Part shown: in pieces, positions 11,276 to 20,022 of the stretch
Layout of the letters: each line of letters starts with the position of its first letter
Position numbering within the stretch: the stretch's first letter is position 1
Source: Metabacillus arenae
GTDB taxonomy: Bacteria > Bacillota > Bacilli > Bacillales > Bacillaceae
Assembly: GCF_014773385.1 (NCBI RefSeq)
Contig: NZ_JACXAI010000020.1
Location: 48,578 to 112,577 of the forward strand
Direction: 5' to 3'
Length of the DNA stretch: 64,000 nucleotides
Notes under the pieces: model-generated
Databases searched by the model: none
Told to the model about the DNA's origin: nothing
What the model saw: the letters and a program-made list of their open reading frames with translations, nothing else
Made by a program: the position numbers and the translations under genes

Positions 11276-11283
11276 CTTATAAA

Positions 11284-11313
11284 AACAAAAGCTCTCCAGA
11301 AAAGGGAGAGCTT
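11284..11313 (-). terminator. Intrinsic terminator of rnpB
   Basis: On the minus strand AAGCTCTCC pairs with GGAGAGCTT around CTTTTCT and is followed by TTGTTTTT. Confidence 0.85.
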
Positions 11314-11335
11314 ATTTTTCAGACTATTTAATCAT

Positions 11336-11744
11336 CGTTTAAATAACGTTCTGTAAGCCATGTTTTGTTCCTTCGTACTGCAAACGGTATAAAACCTCGT
11401 ACTTAGGCGGCAATCATCTATCTACAGAAGAAAGAATCTCCTGTCCTTCTCTTCGTTCATTTCCTCCAAGAAGGTGCCCCTACCAAAATTTGGGTTTCTC
11501 GCTCGAGGGGTTTACCTCGTTCCACTCTTGCAATTTCTTGCAAGACTCCGTCACTGTGGCACTTTCAGGGTATTTAGACCATATCATGAAGACTTAGGTC
11601 CTTTCCCCGCCGTCAGCTGTAATCAGCTGCCCTAGCTTATGAATTCGCTAGGCACGAACACTACGGGCATCTCAGCACCGTGCGAGCATGGACTTTCCTC
11701 TACAATCAAAAGATTGCAGCGATTACCCGAACGTTAATTGAAAC
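11336..11744 (-). ncRNA. rnpB: RNase P RNA, class B
   Basis: The catalytic RNA of ribonuclease P, about 409 nt. On the minus strand it has the conserved CR-I segment GAGGAAAGTCCATGCTCGCA, the GCCCGTAGTG-type block, the AGTGCCACAGTGACGGAG block, GGTAAACCCCTCGAGCGAG, CCCAAATTTTGGTAGGGGC and the 3' ACAAAACATGGCTTACAGAAC. These features and the loop order match B. subtilis class B. The 5' AACGTTC pairs with the 3' GAACGTT to close P1. It lies between ypsC and gpsB as in B. subtilis. Ends are set by the P1 pairing and are accurate to a few nt. Confidence 0.96.
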
Positions 11745-11753
11745 GCAAAGTAA

Positions 11754-11782
11754 ATTATAGTTGAATTTAAGTACGATTGCAA
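11754..11782 (-). promoter_or_regulatory. Sigma-A promoter of rnpB
   Basis: On the minus strand TTGCAA (-35), a 17-nt spacer and TATAAT (-10) place the start about 7-10 nt downstream. That agrees with the 5' end deduced from P1 pairing. Confidence 0.85.
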
Positions 11783-11809
11783 GTGGAAATAAATGTATAT
11801 CTTATGTAA

Positions 11810-12106
11810 TTAATCGTATAGCTTACTTCCAAAAACGTGCTTTTCAAGATTTGATAATCTTTTTAAAATATCAAAGTTTGTTGTGTTAGTTTGTGTTGGC
11901 TGTTTTTTATATGATTCCTCTAATTGTTTTTTCAAACGTAAATTTTCTTGTTGCAGTTCTTCGATTTCCTGATGAAATGTTTCATAGTCTTTGATAATGT
12001 AATCTAGATATTTATCTACATCCTCTTGCTTGTAGCCACGCATAGTTGATTTAAATTCTTTTTCCAAAATTTCTTTCGCAGTCAATTTAATTTTATCCGA
12101 TAGCAT
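11810..12106 (-). CDS. gpsB: Cell division regulator GpsB
   Basis: A 98-residue DivIVA-like coiled-coil protein that shuttles between septum and side wall and binds class A PBPs such as PonA. The N-terminal lipid-binding motif region [20 protein letters not shown] is characteristic. A coiled coil follows (about residues 35-65), then a short C-terminal helix ending HVFGSKLYD. The frame extends upstream, but the ATG at 12104-12106 has GAGGTG 7 nt upstream and fits the family length. Confidence 0.95.
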   Translation of the reverse strand: MLSDKIKLTAKEILEKEFKSTMRGYKQEDVDKYLDYIIKDYETFHQEIEELQQENLRLKKQLEESYKKQPTQTNTTNFDILKRLSNLEKHVFGSKLYD

Positions 12107-12190
12107 AACTTTCACCTCATATTGTGAAATCCTCAACTTATATTTTTTCAAAAATTCCCCCGATTGTCAATTTGGCAATGCTCAGGTTAA

Positions 12191-12751
12191 TCAAGATTGT
12201 TCATTTTCAAATAATTGTACTTCCTCAACAACCATTTGTAAATCATCAAACGTAATTTGCTTTATTTCAAACGAATTATTTGATATATATTGTTTCGCAG
12301 TCTCTAACAAAAATTTAGGGGTTCCTGGTTTTTGATCATCATAGACGAGCAGCATACCGTCTGATTTTGAAATCAAAAAATGATTTTTCAACCTAAACTG
12401 TTCAGGACTTTCATATTCTTTTTTTGTAATGCTATCCACAAAATCTGCTTGTGAAAGGACGAATTCATACAATTCTTTATTGCTTTCTTTCCAATTTTTT
12501 TCTTGATTCAAAAATGGAGTAAGAACAGCTAACTTAAGATTTGGATAATTTTCTTGAAGTTCAAATACAACTTCTGCTGCCCACATTTCAACTCCAAGCT
12601 GGCCGCTGATAACTATCCATTCCAAGCCCTCCTCAATCGCAGGAAACAAGACGTTAAAAATAGCTTTTTTGATAAATTTAATAGCTGGATCCTTTTGTTT
12701 GAATATTCCTAGCTCATGAGGTTTATAGCCGCTAACAAGCATAACATTCAT
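12191..12751 (-). CDS. ypsA: YpsA, SLOG-superfamily (DUF1273) protein
   Basis: A 186-residue protein of the SLOG/DprA-like nucleotide-binding superfamily. The N-terminal [12 protein letters not shown] and the [16 protein letters not shown] segment form the predicted binding pocket. B. subtilis YpsA affects cell division and oxidative-stress survival and is encoded beside gpsB, as here. The start is ATG with AAAGGAG upstream. Biochemical activity is unknown. Confidence 0.92.
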   Translation of the reverse strand: MNVMLVSGYKPHELGIFKQKDPAIKFIKKAIFNVLFPAIEEGLEWIVISGQLGVEMWAAEVVFELQENYPNLKLAVLTPFLNQEKNWKESNKELYEFVLSQADFVDSITKKEYESPEQFRLKNHFLISKSDGMLLVYDDQKPGTPKFLLETAKQYISNNSFEIKQITFDDLQMVVEEVQLFENEQS

Positions 12752-12894
12752 TGACTATTCTCCTTTGATTATCTTTGCTTTTTAAAAACCGCTGGTCCTA
12801 CCTGAGGATTGCAAAAAGGTAAAAAACTGGAGCGGGAAGAGATAACTCATTTTAACATGTTAATAATTGAATATACTTAGACTTTTTTTACATG

Positions 12895-12922
12895 AAAAAT
12901 AGAGCTGAAATATTCAGCTCCA
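12895..12922 (-). terminator. Intrinsic terminator of the cotD-like gene
   Basis: On the minus strand GAGCTGAA pairs with TTCAGCTC around TAT and is followed by TATTTTTC. The stretch just beyond it (about 12845-12890) resembles the AT-rich tail of the dispersed repeat. Confidence 0.8.
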
Positions 12923-12932
12923 TTTAACTCAC

Positions 12933-13358
12933 CTATCTGCGATTCATTTTACCATAGCCATTAGAAGCGCCTGCAACTTGGGATCCAGGACCCATGTTTG
13001 GCATCATTTGTCCCATAGGACCTGTTTGTGCACCTGCAACTTGACCTGGTCCGCCCATACCCGGACCCATTCCCATACCGCCGTAACCGCCAGGACCCAT
13101 GCCATAACCAGGACCCATAGGACCTGTTTGAGCACCTGCCACCTGAGGGCCGGGACCTGCATTAAAATTTTGATGTGATGCTTGATTTACTACAGATTGT
13201 GTTTGTGGATAGTAGTGTACATGCTCATAAAAATCATTGTTTACAGTTGTTGTATGCTGTGGATGGATATGAGGAACAACTGTTTTAGAATTGTTACATT
13301 GTACACAATGCTTCGTTGGATGAACAATCGGAGCTAGCTTTTTTGGTTTACAAAACAT
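12933..13358 (-). CDS. cotD: CotD-like inner spore coat protein with Gly/Met-rich repeats
   Basis: A 141-residue coat protein. The N-terminal half (about 1-70) has the CotD pattern: HPTKHCVQCNNSKTVVPHIHP with a His-rich segment and HVHYYP. The C-terminal half is low complexity and rich in Gly, Met and Pro, with QVAGAQTGPMG occurring twice and a third partial copy QVAGASNG. The start chosen is the ATG at 13356-13358, with AAGGGAG about 9 nt upstream. The position between ypsA and yprB matches B. subtilis cotD. The repeat-rich tail is longer than I would expect for B. subtilis CotD. Confidence 0.88.
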   Translation of the reverse strand: MFCKPKKLAPIVHPTKHCVQCNNSKTVVPHIHPQHTTTVNNDFYEHVHYYPQTQSVVNQASHQNFNAGPGPQVAGAQTGPMGPGYGMGPGGYGGMGMGPGMGGPGQVAGAQTGPMGQMMPNMGPGSQVAGASNGYGKMNRR

Positions 13359-13446
13359 TATTTTAGTCTCCCTTCCTATCATATCTGTCTTACATTAACA
13401 GCCTATGATAAAAGGAGTGTACATGTACTAATGTAAAAACCTATTT

Positions 13447-13542
13447 TTAGAAGAATGCGTAAAAGCTTTCTTTGTAATTTGAAAATATAAACACTGTTAA
13501 CACGACAATAAGAAAAAACAAATAAAGAATGCCTTTGTACAT
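13447..13542 (-). CDS. 31-residue single-pass membrane micropeptide
   Basis: On the minus strand an ATG at 13540-13542 opens a 31-codon frame ending TAA at 13447-13449. It has GGGGAGAG 7 nt upstream. The peptide starts MYKGILYLFFLIVVLTVF and ends in a short polar and aromatic tail, giving one membrane segment of about 18 residues. No family is recognised. It lies between mrfB and cotD in an otherwise empty gap. Support is the ribosome binding site and membrane-like composition only. Confidence 0.5.
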   Translation of the reverse strand: MYKGILYLFFLIVVLTVFIFSNYKESFYAFF

Positions 13543-13670
13543 ATAATGCTCTCCCCAATATTTATGATAATCACATTTCTTCATTTTACAGGTTTCAGCA
13601 TCTTTCTACAATTCATTCTTTATTCTTTTTGTTAATTTCATAAATTCGACAAAAATTATATCGAAAATGC

Positions 13671-14981
13671 TCATGATTTGCGCTTGCCCGGGGAATATTT
13701 TTTCGTTAATTTCCCTTCCAAACGTAATTCCCTTTTTAACAAATCAAGTTCAATTTTATCTTCATGGGTATTTTCATTTCGCTTTTGCTCTTTAATAGTC
13801 ATCAACATTTCCCTTACTACTTTCAGTGCTTGATTCAGGTCCTTCTCTCTGTGCTCATAAAACTTTGCCAATTCAATGCCTGCTTTAAACTTAGACATGC
13901 CTTTAGACTTTTCAAACACATCCCTCCACAGCCTGGCTGCCTGTTGAAATTCCCCTTTTCGTTTCAAGAAATTTGCGATTTGAAGATTTGACTTATTTCT
14001 CATTCTTCCTGATCGGCTGGAGACTTCTTCAAACAGTTCATATGCATCTTTTTCAGCCTTAAGTCCCATGAGCCACCTTGACATTTCATATTGTTCTTCC
14101 TCATCGTCTATATCTTTACGATTTAAAATTTTTTTAGAAAGATGAATATATAAAGTAATTAAGGAAAGAACATCTATTTCATTGTGCCTTAATACACCTG
14201 TAAGAATTTCCGGACTTTCCTGTTGTAAAAATTGAAAATAAAGCATAGGGGCTAAATAGCCTGGAACATCCTCTTCCCTGTTGACATTTAAAATTTCTTT
14301 TTCAACAATTGCTAATTTCACAGAATCAAGATGATGCTTCCAAAGTCTCCTGGATGCGTGATACAAATCAAAATGACCGAAGTCAGGTAAGTGTGGGACA
14401 CTGTTACGGATTAAAGTGTGTCTGGATTTAACTTGAGGCCAATCAAAAGCCTTGCCATTATAAGTTACTAACGTTTTTAAGTTAATTTGATTTAAAAAAC
14501 TCTGATATAGAGCTACTTCATTTCCTGGTTTAGGAAGCAAGTGCTGGGTTACAACAACCTGATCTTCGAGTACTTGCGCTTGTCCAAGCAAAAAGATTGT
14601 ATTTCCCGCTCCTCCTCCCAAACCGGTTGTTTCCGTATCAAAGAAAAACAAGTCTCTTACTTCGTGCCCTTTGCATGATAATGGGTGTTTCAGCGTGCTT
14701 TTATTCCATTCCTCAACAACATTTGGTAGTGCATTTAAAGGGTAATTGCCATGCTGAAAGGATAAAGGATAAACGATTCTCCGGACGATACAATATTCAT
14801 TTTCAAAAACAAAAGCTTCTGCATGTTGTTTCTTCCATTCATCTTTATAAGGAAAAACTGCTTTATTTTCAGAAAGTTTTTGTTCTGGAACATGAAGTGC
14901 TTCTTGTTTAGTTGTTTCATGCTCTCTCACCATATGCTTCTTAAATTTAGCCAATTTATTCTTTAATGAAATATGTTTCAC
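13671..14981 (-). CDS. mrfB: Mitomycin repair exonuclease MrfB (YprB)
   Basis: A 436-residue protein with an RNase H-like DEDD exonuclease domain. The first acidic motif is LFFFDTETTGLGGGAGN, the second TYNGKAFDWPQVKSR. The last is HNEIDVLSL, about 130 residues further. A C-terminal helical repeat region (about 290-410) resembles TPRs. In B. subtilis MrfA and MrfB act in a UvrA-independent pathway that removes mitomycin adducts. The start is GTG with GGAG 10 nt upstream. The first 26 nt overlap mrfA, implying coupling. Confidence 0.92.
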   Translation of the reverse strand: MKHISLKNKLAKFKKHMVREHETTKQEALHVPEQKLSENKAVFPYKDEWKKQHAEAFVFENEYCIVRRIVYPLSFQHGNYPLNALPNVVEEWNKSTLKHPLSCKGHEVRDLFFFDTETTGLGGGAGNTIFLLGQAQVLEDQVVVTQHLLPKPGNEVALYQSFLNQINLKTLVTYNGKAFDWPQVKSRHTLIRNSVPHLPDFGHFDLYHASRRLWKHHLDSVKLAIVEKEILNVNREEDVPGYLAPMLYFQFLQQESPEILTGVLRHNEIDVLSLITLYIHLSKKILNRKDIDDEEEQYEMSRWLMGLKAEKDAYELFEEVSSRSGRMRNKSNLQIANFLKRKGEFQQAARLWRDVFEKSKGMSKFKAGIELAKFYEHREKDLNQALKVVREMLMTIKEQKRNENTHEDKIELDLLKRELRLEGKLTKKYSPGKRKS

Positions 14982-17244
14982 CTTTTATATTCTCCAAGAG
15001 AAGCAGTGTATCCATTTTTTGCTTTTCACCGCCCTCGTTTCCAACGCACGAAGGACAGCCATGCTGACAGGAACAAATGGAAACAGCTTCACAAGCATCT
15101 TTAGAAATGTCTTCAAAAAGCTCAAACACTTTTTTGGACAACCCGACACCGCCAGGATATCGGTCATAAAGAAAAACAGTCGGTTCATCATTATGAATAG
15201 CTTTTACCTGCGGAACAACATGTAAATCAGCTGGGTCACACATAACCTTAAGAGGAGCTACATGTTGAAAGACATTTGCTAATCCAAGCAGTGCTTGCTC
15301 TAATCGATTTTCATTCCATTGGTCTTTTATTTCATGACCGAAGCTTATCCAAGCAGAATTAGTGTGGAGCTCTTCTTCAGGGAGATGAATGGGTCCTGAT
15401 CCAATATTTTCATGTGTTTCAAATTTGATTTTTTTGAAGATCGTTGCTTTTGCTTGAACCGTAACATCCCCATATCCAAGAGATGATCGAGGCAGCTCCC
15501 TCTCTTGATCGATTTCTAAAACTTTAAGCTGTACCGCTAAATTTGCATCTGTAAAATAATCTGCATCGACTTCACTTACAAATGCTTTTTTCTCTTCCCA
15601 ATCAAGTTTTTCCACTTGATATTGCGTTCCTTGATGCAAATAGATAGCTTCATCGTGAAGCAAAGTCATCGCACTAAATCGATCCATCTCTCCGATAACT
15701 TTTACGTGCGCGATATTCGACTGATCAACGATTATAACGTTTTCCTGTGAGGCAGATCGCAGGCTGATTGAATGAGCTGGAAAAGAATCATTCATCCAAT
15801 GATATCGATTATGATTATAATAAAGAACTTTCTCCTCTGTTAAAAACTCTAAAATATCAGAAATTTCCAATCCACCAAAGGCCTCATCTTGTTTAAAGGG
15901 TAACTCAAACGCAGCACACTTAATATGATCAACTAATACGATAAGATTATCTGGATTAATAACCGCTGTTTCCGGGTTTTGTTTAAAGAAGTAATCAGGA
16001 TTGGCTATGACATATTGATCTAATGGACTTGAGCTTGCAACCATAACAATAACTGCCTCCCCATGCCTTCTCCCCGCTCTTCCTGCCTGCTGCCAAGCAC
16101 TTGCAATGGTTCCTGGATAGCCTGTCATAATACATACTTGCAGCTGACCGATGTCTACCCCTAGTTCCAGTGCATTGGTACTGACAACGCCTAAAATTTC
16201 CCCTGACCTTAAACCTTTTTCAATTTCACGCCTTTGCTTTGGTAAATAGCCGCCGCGATAGCCTCTAATTGACTTATTTCCAACCTTTGACTTTATCAGC
16301 TCTTGCAAATAAGTGAGGATAATTTCTACTCTTACACGACTTCTTGCGAAAACAATTGTTTGAATTTGATTTTTTAAAAACTCACTAGCAAGCGTTCGGA
16401 CTTCCAGCGTAGCACTTTTTCTAATATTTAATGGTTTATTTACAATTGGTGGATTATAAAAAATGAAGTGTTTTTTCCCAGATGGGGCTCCATTATTATT
16501 GATCAAATTCATCCTTGTACCTGTCAATTTTTCAGCAAGCTCTGAAGGGTTTGCGATTGTTGCTGATGTACAAATAAACTGGGGATTGCTTCCATAAAAT
16601 TGACATATTCTTTTTAGCCGCCTGATGACGTTCGCTACATGACTTCCAAAAACCCCTCGATAAATATGCAGTTCATCAATCACAATATATTTCAAGTTCT
16701 CAAACAAAGAAACCCATTTTGTATGATGAGGCAAAATGGCAGAATGAAGCATGTCAGGGTTTGTAATAACAATATGACCGGCTTTTCTTACTTTTTGCCT
16801 GATGTTAGGTGCTGTATCACCGTCATAAGTATAGGAATGGATTGGTACACCTAATTCAGTAATAATTTCATTAAGCTCGCTCTTTTGATCTTGAGCGAGA
16901 GCCTTTGTAGGAAAAATATATAATGCCCGGCTATTTGGATTATTAAGGATTTCCTGTAATACTGGCAAATTGTAGCATAATGTTTTACCAGAGGCAGTTG
17001 GGGTTACAGCTACAAATGAATACCCATTTTCTGCTGTTTTCATGGCTGTTGATTGGTGTGTATATAAAGAAGAAATTCCCCTCTTTTTTAATATTGTTTT
17101 TAATTTTTCATCAACAGTTTCGGGAATCGTTTCGTATTTTGCTTCTTTTTCATTTATTGTGGTCCATGAGACAATTTGGTCCTTAAAACGGTTATCTTCT
17201 TTTAAGAGTTTCACTAAATCAGACATATTTTTTTTACGAAACAA
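14956..17244 (-). CDS. mrfA: Mitomycin repair helicase MrfA (YprA)
   Basis: A superfamily 2 DEXH helicase of about 762 residues. It has the Q-motif region SLYTHQSTA, Walker A TPTASGKT, the DELH box and SATIANP (motif III). Motif VI is QQAGRAGRRHG. The C-terminal DUF1998 region carries the metal-binding cysteines CSCQHGCPSC. MrfA works with exonuclease MrfB in repair of mitomycin C lesions. The frame is open to 17319. The TTG at 17242-17244 has a near-perfect GGGAGGTGAT 8 nt upstream and begins just before MSDLVKLL, so I prefer it. Confidence 0.92.
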   Translation of the reverse strand: MFRKKNMSDLVKLLKEDNRFKDQIVSWTTINEKEAKYETIPETVDEKLKTILKKRGISSLYTHQSTAMKTAENGYSFVAVTPTASGKTLCYNLPVLQEILNNPNSRALYIFPTKALAQDQKSELNEIITELGVPIHSYTYDGDTAPNIRQKVRKAGHIVITNPDMLHSAILPHHTKWVSLFENLKYIVIDELHIYRGVFGSHVANVIRRLKRICQFYGSNPQFICTSATIANPSELAEKLTGTRMNLINNNGAPSGKKHFIFYNPPIVNKPLNIRKSATLEVRTLASEFLKNQIQTIVFARSRVRVEIILTYLQELIKSKVGNKSIRGYRGGYLPKQRREIEKGLRSGEILGVVSTNALELGVDIGQLQVCIMTGYPGTIASAWQQAGRAGRRHGEAVIVMVASSSPLDQYVIANPDYFFKQNPETAVINPDNLIVLVDHIKCAAFELPFKQDEAFGGLEISDILEFLTEEKVLYYNHNRYHWMNDSFPAHSISLRSASQENVIIVDQSNIAHVKVIGEMDRFSAMTLLHDEAIYLHQGTQYQVEKLDWEEKKAFVSEVDADYFTDANLAVQLKVLEIDQERELPRSSLGYGDVTVQAKATIFKKIKFETHENIGSGPIHLPEEELHTNSAWISFGHEIKDQWNENRLEQALLGLANVFQHVAPLKVMCDPADLHVVPQVKAIHNDEPTVFLYDRYPGGVGLSKKVFELFEDISKDACEAVSICSCQHGCPSCVGNEGGEKQKMDTLLLLENIKGETYFIKE

Positions 17245-17294
17245 AACGATCACCTCCCTAAATCTATTGTAGCGAATAAACGTTCGCAATGAAA

Positions 17295-17328
17295 GAAAAA
17301 AAGAACAAGCTTTTACCAAGCTTGTCCT
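17295..17328 (-). terminator. Intrinsic terminator of ypqE
   Basis: On the minus strand GGACAAGCTT pairs with AAGCTTGTTC and is followed by seven T. It separates ypqE from mrfA. Confidence 0.85.
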
Positions 17329-17344
17329 TCATTTCAGTTATTCG

Positions 17345-17845
17345 TTACTTTATTTTCACTTGAAATATCTTTGATTGGCCATTTTGTACTGATCCGCTAT
17401 TTTCTTTAGATAGTGATTCAACAATATCGCCATTTGTAATTACAATTGGCGTTACGGTGCTAGTTGCTTTTTCATTAATTAAATCAAGGTCACAAGTAAT
17501 AAGGGGGTCACCAACGCTCACTTTGTCACCCTCTTTTACATGTGCCTCAAATCCTTCTCCATTCATATTAACGGTTTCAAGACCAATATGAATGAGAAGT
17601 TCCATTCCGCTTGAAGATTTTATACCAATCGCATGCTTCGTATGGAATAATTGAATGATTTCTCCGTCCACTGGGGAAACAACTTTTCCATCTGTTGGTT
17701 CTATAGCTACTCCATCACCCATCATTTTTTGAGAGAACACAGGATCTGGGACTTTTTCTATCTCGATAAGTTGTCCGTTTAATGGAGAGAAGACAGTTTC
17801 TTCACTTACTTTCTCCTGCTTTTTTCCAAATAATTTTTTTAACAT
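17345..17845 (-). CDS. ypqE: Glucose-type PTS EIIA domain protein
   Basis: A free-standing 166-residue EIIA(Glc)-type domain, the length of B. subtilis YpqE. The phosphorylatable His is in [18 protein letters not shown], with the partner His in [12 protein letters not shown]. It accepts phosphate from HPr and passes it to an EIIBC partner not encoded here. The frame runs upstream to 17935. The ATG at 17843-17845 has AAAGGAG 7 nt upstream, whereas the ATG two codons earlier is too close. Confidence 0.92.
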   Translation of the reverse strand: MLKKLFGKKQEKVSEETVFSPLNGQLIEIEKVPDPVFSQKMMGDGVAIEPTDGKVVSPVDGEIIQLFHTKHAIGIKSSSGMELLIHIGLETVNMNGEGFEAHVKEGDKVSVGDPLITCDLDLINEKATSTVTPIVITNGDIVESLSKENSGSVQNGQSKIFQVKIK

Positions 17846-18093
17846 CGTCATACTCCTTTCTAAGCTCTTTTTATTATTAAAATACCCTTCCTCTTTGTAA
17901 TAAAACGACTCGATTTTAAACTTTACGGGAGCCATTCTGCTGAAAATGGTATTTTATACCTTACCAAAATATTTACTCGTATGTAACTACATAGTGCTTT
18001 TACATTAAATCATAAAACTCAGGCTTCATCAACTTATTAAAACCATTTCTCGGAATTGTGCATAAACTAAAAATGACTTAGGGAGGTATTTAA

Positions 18094-18558
18094 ATGGATA
18101 ATCAAAAAGATAAAAAAAATGCTCTACAAGGTCTCTTTTCAACATCAGACCCATTTATAAAATCTATAGTAGAGCCTTTTTTACAATCTGAGCCAGTTAA
18201 GCAAATAATGGGAGACTTAAACAATTTCTTGCAAAACTCAATACAGATGAATTCAATGGATATCAAAACAAATGAAGAGAAAGGTTATTTTATTATAGAA
18301 GTGACTCTCCCGGCGGGAATTAACCGTGAAAACATTGAATTAGATGTAAAAGACCAGGTATTAACGATCACCTTCTTGCATGAGGAGGAAAGGGAAATCA
18401 TTCATGAGCCCACTGCCACTTTTAATAAATCATTAAAAGTGAGCCACCTTACGAGATCATTATTATTACCCTTCCCTGCTGAAAGAAAAGATTTAACTGT
18501 TTTATATCAACAAAAAGTATTATTAATTAAATTGCCGAATAACCGAAAAAGCGGGTGA
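18094..18558 (+). CDS. Hsp20/alpha-crystallin-like small heat shock protein
   Basis: A 154-residue protein with an alpha-crystallin-type core at about residues 55-150. The EVTLPAGINRENIELDVKDQVLTI segment is typical, and the end LLLPFPAERKDL...VLLIKLP matches the last strands. The N-terminal 50 residues are unique. Such proteins act as ATP-independent chaperones; in spore formers some are coat components (CotM/CotP-like). The start is ATG with GGGAGG upstream. It sits in the spore-gene patch, opposite in strand to ypqE; B. subtilis ypqA occupies this position, but homology was not tested. Confidence 0.75.
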   Translation: MDNQKDKKNALQGLFSTSDPFIKSIVEPFLQSEPVKQIMGDLNNFLQNSIQMNSMDIKTNEEKGYFIIEVTLPAGINRENIELDVKDQVLTITFLHEEEREIIHEPTATFNKSLKVSHLTRSLLLPFPAERKDLTVLYQQKVLLIKLPNNRKSG

Positions 18559-18580
18559 TTGACTCCATCCGCTTTTTTGT
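18546..18580 (+). terminator. Intrinsic terminator of the Hsp20-like gene
   Basis: AAGCGGGTG pairs with CCATCCGCTT, followed by TTTTTTG. The 5' arm overlaps the stop region of the gene. Confidence 0.8.
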
Positions 18581-18663
18581 TATCACATGAAAGTAAGCTG
18601 TCGCCTGAGCCAGCACCTAAGATTGGACAAGTTTTAACACAGCTCTTTGATCTCACTCAGGCC

Positions 18664-18807
18664 CTATGAATTTTTATGAGAATGACTTCCGTATTTTGGA
18701 TTGTTTTCAGGAGTTGGATCTTTCGCTAAGTCCTGAGCGTTTTTTGTAAAGCTTTTGTTATTAGGATATTTGTTTTTTCTTTCACGATTGTCGTTTCTGT
18801 TTGTCAT
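18664..18807 (-). CDS. Small hydrophilic protein of minor-SASP type
   Basis: A 47-residue, highly hydrophilic peptide that starts MTNRNDNRERKNKYPNNK and ends SHSHKNS. It has an ATG preceded by AGGAGTG. Size, Asn/Lys/Asp richness and location in a spore-gene patch resemble the minor small acid-soluble spore proteins (SspK/L/P class). I do not recognise a specific family, so a spore role is inferred from composition and context. Confidence 0.6.
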   Translation of the reverse strand: MTNRNDNRERKNKYPNNKSFTKNAQDLAKDPTPENNPKYGSHSHKNS

Positions 18808-18981
18808 TATTGTTCACTCCTGTTTTTCCTTTTTTATTTATACCAAATCCAATTTTTATTGTTGATGGAATTGGTCATCATTTTTAGAATGGCCTTCCCC
18901 ATTCCATTGCTTGCAAGGGAATATTTGTCGTCATGAAAACAGCCAGTAAAGAAAAACTAATCATAAGGAGGTGTTTCCGTA

Positions 18982-19122
18982 TTGTCTTATAATAAAAACA
19001 TGCCTGACTTTAAACAATTAAGTGATCGTATAATAGCAGAACCTTCAACTTCACCCCAGCTAGTTATTAAAACAAACCTTGATAATCGTAATAATAATAA
19101 AAAACTCAAAAAGGATGAATGA
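18982..19122 (+). CDS. Small hypothetical protein preceding csgA
   Basis: A 46-residue peptide starting at TTG (18982-18984), with TAAGGAGGTG 10 nt upstream. It ends TGA at 19120-19122 and overlaps the csgA start by 8 nt. It begins MSYNKNMPDFKQLSDRI and ends in a Lys/Asn-rich tail. Family unknown. In B. subtilis csgA is likewise preceded by a small gene (ybxH), but I cannot establish homology. Confidence 0.55.
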   Translation: MSYNKNMPDFKQLSDRIIAEPSTSPQLVIKTNLDNRNNNKKLKKDE

Positions 19123-19378
19123 AACTTTGGATCAATCACTCGGATATTTAAGAGAATCACTTGCAAATTATATTGATCGAAGTGATGAAGGGAAGGAGAT
19201 TTATCGTAAACTTCTTCACTTTCAAGAACAGTCAGAAGAACAGTTTGTTAATGAACTATCTGAACAAGAGATCCAATTTTTAAATCATGTTCTTCCAAAT
19301 GAAATAAAATACGCTGCTGATGAAAAAGATTATGAGCGACTTCATTTTTTAAATGAAGTGTACGAAATTCTTTATTAG
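19115..19378 (+). CDS. csgA: CsgA-like sigma-G-dependent spore protein
   Basis: An 87-residue protein with the CsgA pattern: LGYLRESLANYI near the start and FLNHVLPNEIKYA followed by LNEVYEILY at the end. CsgA is a forespore-specific acid-soluble protein of unknown biochemical role made under sigma-G. The start used is the ATG at 19115-19117, overlapping the preceding gene by 8 nt. Only AAAAAGG precedes it directly, so translation probably depends on coupling. The identification is from remembered family sequence. Confidence 0.75.
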   Translation: MNETLDQSLGYLRESLANYIDRSDEGKEIYRKLLHFQEQSEEQFVNELSEQEIQFLNHVLPNEIKYAADEKDYERLHFLNEVYEILY

Positions 19379-19415
19379 AGAGGCAATTAATTATATAAAA
19401 CAAAGAGGGATCATC

Positions 19416-19553
19416 ATGAATAAATATTTTTCCACCAAACAATATTCCAATACAAATGTTGAAAAAGTGAAGAGGCTTAATGCAAAATCAGGACTTTCCT
19501 ACCGGGAAGTCATCGCTCTATTAGCCGCCAAATACTCTAATAAAAAGGGATAA
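19416..19553 (+). CDS. Small spore-patch protein with SASP-gamma-like segment
   Basis: A 45-residue protein beginning at the ATG at 19416, with GAGGG 6 nt upstream. It contains TNVEKVKRLNAKSG, reminiscent of the TNVxEVKKQN repeats of gamma-type SASP, followed by SYREVIALLAAK. It is the third gene of a plus-strand cluster with csgA. Function is unknown and the SASP resemblance is weak. Confidence 0.55.
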   Translation: MNKYFSTKQYSNTNVEKVKRLNAKSGLSYREVIALLAAKYSNKKG

Positions 19554-19572
19554 ATGAAATGAAGCTTCCTTA

Positions 19573-19603
19573 ATAAAGTGCCAGACATTGTCTGGCACTT
19601 TAT
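19573..19603. terminator. Bidirectional hairpin between the csgA cluster and yppG
   Basis: ATAAAGTGCCAGAC and GTCTGGCACTTTAT form a perfect 14-bp inverted repeat around ATT, located between convergent genes. The T-tracts on both sides are short and interrupted, so termination efficiency is uncertain. Its 3' end overlaps the yppG stop codon. Confidence 0.75.
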
Positions 19604-20022
19604 ACTTTAAAAATAGATGTCACACCTTTAACAAGAGAGCCCATCTGATTCATTGCACTCATCATCTGCCCGGCTGTATCCATCATTTTATTAATGTCGT
19701 ACTGTCCATCATGCTTTTTAAATTGAGACATAATCGTTTGCATACCTGATTGTTGCGGGGGAACAAATGGCGTAGGTCTCGGATAAGGGTTAGGATAAGG
19801 GGATGGCTGCTGGTGAAAACTCCCCCCCTGATACATATTGTAATTCGGATGTTGGCCATTTTGCTGATACATCATATTCTGATTTATTTGCTGAGGTTGA
19901 AAGCTTGCCGGCTTTTGGTACATATCATATTGTGAATTGATTTCATATGGATACATATAAGGATAATGCTGCATAATTGGAGTGTTCTGCCTTCTTCTAT
20001 AACGTGAGTAACGGTGGTACAT
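19600..20022 (-). CDS. yppG: YppG-like spore coat-type protein
   Basis: A 140-residue protein with a long low-complexity region rich in Tyr, Gln, Pro, Asn and Met (about 1-95). A conserved helical C-terminus follows: [20 protein letters not shown], then [21 protein letters not shown]. This is the YppG family pattern found in spore formers. The start is ATG with AGGAGGAGG upstream. The position relative to yppE and mrfA agrees with B. subtilis, although yppF is absent here. Confidence 0.83.
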   Translation of the reverse strand: MYHRYSRYRRRQNTPIMQHYPYMYPYEINSQYDMYQKPASFQPQQINQNMMYQQNGQHPNYNMYQGGSFHQQPSPYPNPYPRPTPFVPPQQSGMQTIMSQFKKHDGQYDINKMMDTAGQMMSAMNQMGSLVKGVTSIFKV

